From positions 415,950 through 479,949 of the forward strand of contig CAWHAP010000007.1 in assembly GCA_963827335.1 (NCBI GenBank): DNA of 64,000 nt, read 5' to 3'. This DNA comes from DASQMT01 sp963827335 (GTDB lineage: Bacteria; Actinomycetota; Thermoleophilia; Solirubrobacterales; Solirubrobacteraceae). The translations under genes were made by a program, and so were the position numbers. The notes under the pieces were generated by a model, which had not been told where the DNA came from, did no database searches, and saw only the letters and a program-made list of their open reading frames with translations. This document shows positions 61,127 through 64,000 of this stretch, one piece after another; within the stretch, counting starts at the first letter, position 1, and each line of letters begins with the position of its first letter.

Positions 61127-61153
61127 GTGTCCGCCGAAACGGGGGCACTCCAA
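61127..61153. repeat. Right inverted repeat of the IS3-family element
   Basis: It begins 7 bases after the OrfB stop. Complementary to 59846-59872. Confidence 0.85.
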
Positions 61154-61804
61154 GGACCGGCACAGATAAGCGATAGCGATAGCGCCATCGGCGCTCCTCG
61201 AGTTCGATGTTCGGCCGCGGCTTCCAGCGATCAGACCTCATCGTGGCGAAGCACGCGCAACCGGTTCGGGCGCAAGGGCCTGGACCGCGCGGAATCCTGG
61301 GAGCGCGAGCGCCTGGTTGAAGAACTCCCAGAGCGGCAGATCGAACGACCGAAGATCGCCGGATCCCGCTTCACGAACTTCGGACTGGACAGCGAAGCGA
61401 AACGTGCATTCGGCTGCGTCATCAGGCCCCGTTCTTCATCGTCGTCCCCACGATGCATTCGACGTGAGGCGATCGTATGCCGTTGGCGTCCGCGTGCGGC
61501 GACTGCAGGCAATAAGCGCTCGCTGGGGAGATTGTCGATGGCCGGCCCGTCAAGGCGGCAACCGCTAGCTTGCAGGCCCGCCGTCGTGACAGACAGGCCC
61601 GGCGAGTCGCACGACACCAGCATTGCGAGACGTCAGCGCGGCAGCGAACCTTGTTTCGGTGTTTGGACCTATGTAGGGTCGGATTCGCGGTTACTGGTCA
61701 CGCCGACTAGCCGACTGGACGAGTTTTGACTCGCCGACGCGCTCGGTCTTCCGCCTAACAGGCCCCGGCGCCACGACGGGGCGCTCGCTTTGAGGAGGAC
61801 GACC
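61154..61804. other. Region without a recognised gene after the IS
   Basis: It contains GCGATAGCGATAGCG at about 61170, another degenerate relative of the CTATCGC repeat. Short frames here are Ser/Arg-rich. GC is a little lower than in the core genome. Nothing recognised; probably decayed or foreign DNA. Confidence 0.4.
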
Positions 61805-62944
61805 ATGAAACCGATCGGCGGACCAGCGTCAGGCGGGCCGACCGGCGCCGCGTGCAGTGTCCTTCGACGTGAGACATGGCAAGTGCGAACTCGCTCGACA
61901 GTCTATGCATCAATACGTGTTGGATTCGCGTTCGTTTTGGCCGGCATCGTGGTTGGTGTTCTGCCGGCAAAGGGCGCAGCGCAAGCGCCTACCTCGCCAC
62001 CGCCGACTCCATTCTTTCCTTGGGACGATGGGGCGACCTCGCTTCCGCAAGGCGAGGCCGCGCCTTCCTCGTCGGAGACGGTGCCGCCAGCGGCTCCCCC
62101 GGTGGTGCCGCCCTCTCAGACCGATTACGGCGCGCCGCCCCCACCGCCGGCGTTCTCGCGTCTTGAGGTATTGGCGGCGACAATGAAGAACGCTCGTGCC
62201 GGGCACCTCTTCGTCGTGCGCCTCCGAGTCGGAAAAGACCCCGCTGCGCCGGTGACGCGAGGCCAAGTCGACTGCGTGGCCCGAATACTTGGCAGACGTC
62301 TGGGTCGGTCCCTGAAAGTCCGCACCCACGATTTCGTTCGCGGGTGGGCCACGTGCTCCTGGCGGGTGCCGAGGCGCGCGCATGGCAAACGCCTCAAGGG
62401 CTCTGCGAGCGCCGTCATTGGCGGCGAGACGGCGCGCAAGATGTTTACGCTGCGGGTCCGTTCCCGCCGTGCAGCAACACGGGTTCCGGCGAGCAGCGTT
62501 GCTGTCGGTGGTGGTCTGAGGACGGGCCAACTCACCTGTACCCTGGGCGACTTCTTCAAGACGGTATATGCGTGGCAGCCCGAAGTCAGCGCGGTCAACC
62601 GGACAGCGGGCTTAGACTCTGAGACCGTCTGGTGGGTTACACAGTTCTACTACAGCCAGGACGCCAACATCTTGAACGGAAGCGCTTGGTTCGGTGATGG
62701 TTGGAATCAGTGGTTCTATACCTATGCGGACGACTCCACCTGGTGGCCGGATGCGTTCACCGACTACAACACCCGCACTCGGCACACAGGGATCGCTGCG
62801 TTCAACACCTTCGATTCCTACTCCGTCGCGGCACACAACTGGGTGTGGTATTCCTCCACTGGCGGCTGGCGAGACTTCTGGTCATCGGATGGTGCCGGTC
62901 GGCCGGTCACTTGTGGGATCCAGGCGCGCCTCAGGCCGTTCTAG
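61805..62944 (+). CDS. Secreted protein with Pro-rich linker and aromatic-rich C-terminal domain
   Basis: A 379-aa protein. A signal region (VGFAFVLAGIVVGVLPAKG) is followed by a proline/serine-rich spacer (about 60-110), a basic middle domain with two Cys (GQVDCVARILGRRLG, WATCSWRVP) and a C-terminal part unusually rich in Trp, Tyr and Phe (WFGDGWNQWFYTYADDSTWW, NWVWYSSTGGWRDFW). GAGGAGG is 6 bases before the ATG at 61805. Base composition is lower in GC than neighbouring genes, compatible with transfer. No family is recognised; an aromatic-rich end suggests carbohydrate or cell-wall contact. Confidence 0.6.
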   Translation: MKPIGGPASGGPTGAACSVLRRETWQVRTRSTVYASIRVGFAFVLAGIVVGVLPAKGAAQAPTSPPPTPFFPWDDGATSLPQGEAAPSSSETVPPAAPPVVPPSQTDYGAPPPPPAFSRLEVLAATMKNARAGHLFVVRLRVGKDPAAPVTRGQVDCVARILGRRLGRSLKVRTHDFVRGWATCSWRVPRRAHGKRLKGSASAVIGGETARKMFTLRVRSRRAATRVPASSVAVGGGLRTGQLTCTLGDFFKTVYAWQPEVSAVNRTAGLDSETVWWVTQFYYSQDANILNGSAWFGDGWNQWFYTYADDSTWWPDAFTDYNTRTRHTGIAAFNTFDSYSVAAHNWVWYSSTGGWRDFWSSDGAGRPVTCGIQARLRPF

Positions 62945-62954
62945 GCCGCGGCGC

Positions 62955-63089
62955 GTGCGTGCAAGCGACCAGGGCATCGCGTTCGCGATCAGTCTCCGCG
63001 ACGACGAAGACGTCGAGGTCGTCTTGCCCGCAGATGCATGCGAGCAGCTCAACACCGCCCTACGCCGGGCGCAGCAATCCACCGCCTGA
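62955..63089 (+). CDS. Small ORF (44 aa), beta-hairpin-like
   Basis: From GTG 62955: RASDQGIAFAISLRDDEDVEV, then VLPADACEQLNTALRRAQ. Composition and the alternation IAFAISLRDDEDVEVVLP look like a real small globular protein. There is no strong ribosome site. It follows the secreted gene by 10 bases, perhaps translated by coupling. Confidence 0.4.
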   Translation: MRASDQGIAFAISLRDDEDVEVVLPADACEQLNTALRRAQQSTA

Positions 63090-63184
63090 CACCCCCGGCG
63101 ACCGGGCGGTTTGCGCGACAGCCTCGAGTAAACGCGATAGCGGTTCAGGCGCTGAGGCGACGGGCTGCGTGTAGGGGACCGGTC

Positions 63185-63212
63185 ACCGGCCGCGCCTGCC
63201 GGCGCGGCCGGT
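63185..63212 (-). terminator. Hairpin terminator after the cupin gene
   Basis: ACCGGCCGCGCC and GGCGCGGCCGGT form a perfect 12-bp stem around tgcc. It lies 16 bases beyond the cupin stop. Confidence 0.7.
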
Positions 63213-63228
63213 CCGTCCCCGCGAGCGT

Positions 63229-63648
63229 TCAGCCGCGCACGATCGGCGGCGCCTCGCCGGCGCCGACCTCGACGTAGTCCGGAAGCGTCTTGAGCACCTG
63301 CTCGGCGCCGGCCGGCGCGTAGATCGCGAGCAGGACCATCGGCTCCCAGCCGGTGTTGACCGTCGAGTGGAACGCGCCCTTGGGGATCCAGATCGCCTGC
63401 CCCGGGCGGACCGCGAAGGTCGCGGCGTCGTCGACCATCTGGTCGCCGGCTCCCGCAAGCACGTAGAGGATCTCGTCGGCGTCGGGGTGGTTGTGGCGGT
63501 CGTGGCCCTGGCCGGGCAGGAGCACGACGTGCATGAGCGAGACGTCGGGCGTCTCGGTCACGTTGTCCTGGGAGACGAGCGGCTTGATGACGCCCCAGCC
63601 GAACGTCATCGTCGGCAGCTCGGCGGGGTCGATCAGCTGGGAAGGCAT
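63229..63648 (-). CDS. Cupin-domain protein linked to a TIM-barrel gene
   Basis: A 139-aa single cupin: LLPGQGHDRHNHPDADEILYVLAG (HxHx-E motif 1, His-x-Asn-His-x-x-x-x-Glu) and RPGQAIWIPKGAFHSTVNTG (motif 2, PxGxxH). It has the metal-binding His/Glu set. Its ATG at 63648 has GAGG 8 bases upstream. It lies 13 bases after the PEP-hydrolase-like gene and is co-transcribed, so it probably acts in the same small-molecule pathway. Confidence 0.85.
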   Translation of the reverse strand: MPSQLIDPAELPTMTFGWGVIKPLVSQDNVTETPDVSLMHVVLLPGQGHDRHNHPDADEILYVLAGAGDQMVDDAATFAVRPGQAIWIPKGAFHSTVNTGWEPMVLLAIYAPAGAEQVLKTLPDYVEVGAGEAPPIVRG

Positions 63649-63661
63649 GGGCAAACCTCGG

Positions 63662-64000
63662 CTAGGCGTGGGCGAGCGCCTTGAAGCGGCGCATGTTCTC
63701 GGTCATCGCGACCTCGGTGGGCAGGCGCTCCATCGAGGAGGCGCCGAAGAAGCCGACGATGCCCTCGGTGCGGTCGAGCACGTACTGGGCGTCCTCGGGC
63801 TCGGCGAGCGGGCCGCCGTGGCAGAGCACGAGCACGTCGGGGTTCTCGGCGATCGCGGCGTCGCGCATCGCCTGGATCTCCTCGACGCACTCGTCGAGCG
63901 TCTTCGCCGTGTGCGCGCCGATCGTCCCCTTGGTCGTCAGCCCCATGTGCGGGACGAGCACGTCCGCGCCGGCCTCCGCCATCGCGCGCGCCGAGCCGGG
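63662..64000 (-). CDS. PEP-hydrolase-like TIM-barrel protein, C-terminal part (5' end outside the window)
   Basis: At least 112 residues of the C-terminus are present: AEAGADVLVPHMGLTTKGTIGAHTAKTL, DECVEEIQAMRDAAIAENPDVLVLCHGGPLAEPEDA, RTEGIVGFFGASSMERLPTEVAMTENMRRFK. This matches the phosphoenolpyruvate-hydrolase-like (PF09370) TIM-barrel family. Relatives are often next to a Tm-1-like UPF0261 gene, which would be just outside. The upstream part and active-site Glu/Cys are not visible. Confidence 0.75.
   Translation of the reverse strand, partial: PGSARAMAEAGADVLVPHMGLTTKGTIGAHTAKTLDECVEEIQAMRDAAIAENPDVLVLCHGGPLAEPEDAQYVLDRTEGIVGFFGASSMERLPTEVAMTENMRRFKALAHA

Larger units (their letters stand above)
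59846..61153 (+). mobile_element. IS3-family insertion sequence, complete
   Basis: The 27-bp terminal inverted repeats are TTGGAGTGCCCCCGTTT plus TGACGGACAC at the left (59846-59872) and the complement at the right (61127-61153), with 2 mismatches. The interior encodes OrfA and OrfB. The length is about 1.3 kb. No clear target duplication was found: the three bases before are ggg and those after are gga. The intact arms and ORFs suggest recent or active transposition. The insertion lies 178 bases after the IS110 remnant. Confidence 0.9.

Noticed and set aside
59840..61160. A target-site duplication of the IS3-family element
   Set aside because: The three flanking bases are ggg on the left and gga on the right, so no exact duplication can be claimed.
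1..64000. CRISPR arrays, rRNA or further tRNA genes
   Set aside because: No regularly spaced direct repeats or rRNA-like sequence were seen; the only tRNA recognised is selC. A tRNAscan run would be needed to exclude cryptic ones.

Overview
The window is very GC-rich bacterial chromosome from a high-GC actinobacterium. The gene set (DUF4389, DUF998 and RTX/VCBS secreted proteins, I36 inhibitor, AfsR/SARP regulator, SpoIIE phosphatase, FHA/kinase pair) and the many GTG starts and 4-bp ATGA/GTGA overlaps suggest the class Thermoleophilia (Solirubrobacterales-like). The class assignment is inference; no rRNA or other marker gene confirms it.

Layout. 0-9 kb: the 5' end of an adenylate kinase, a TetR gene facing a DUF4389 membrane gene across a composite palindromic operator, and a tightly overlapped five-gene minus-strand operon (GT2, TIGR04282/DUF2064 transferase, methyltransferase, membrane molybdopterin oxidoreductase, small membrane protein) with a divergent sugar epimerase. 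9-29 kb: secreted and regulatory genes: RTX protein, serine hydrolase, I36 inhibitor, FHA domain plus Ser/Thr kinase, a 981-aa AfsR-type regulator, XRE-cupin regulator with a thioredoxin-reductase-like enzyme, LysR with a DHFR-like enzyme, a VCBS/PASTA protein that runs into an SDR gene, and a secreted HExxH protein broken by two frameshifts. 29-31 kb: arsR-arsM-arsC. 31-40 kb: SpoIIE phosphatase, small enzymes, a DMT exporter, a DUF998/PAP2 pair, nitrilase and gamma-glutamyltransferase. 40-43.4 kb: a 1005-aa protein with tandem N-terminal LQRxAGN motifs (as in actinobacterial contractile-injection-system cargo), a glycine/alanine-rich hydrophobic segment and an HETRH motif, translationally coupled to a small partner.

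44-50 kb is looser, with a frameshifted gene, small ORFs and hairpin repeats. 50.8-56.1 kb is the most notable region: a complete selenocysteine locus, all on the minus strand, in the order rhodanese - selA - selB - selD - selC (tRNA-Sec, UCA anticodon). It is followed immediately by a Tat-signal gene interrupted by one in-frame UGA. A strong stem-loop placed like a bacterial SECIS element lies just after that UGA. This is either a previously unrecognised selenoprotein encoded beside its own decoding machinery, or a nonsense-mutated gene with a coincidental hairpin.

56-61 kb is a decay zone: remnants of SnoaL, alpha/beta-hydrolase and TolB-like genes, a frameshifted IS110 transposase, and an apparently intact IS3-family element with 27-bp inverted repeats. 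The window closes with a secreted aromatic-rich protein of somewhat lower GC, a small ORF, a cupin and the 3' part of a TIM-barrel (PEP-hydrolase-like) gene that continues past the edge.
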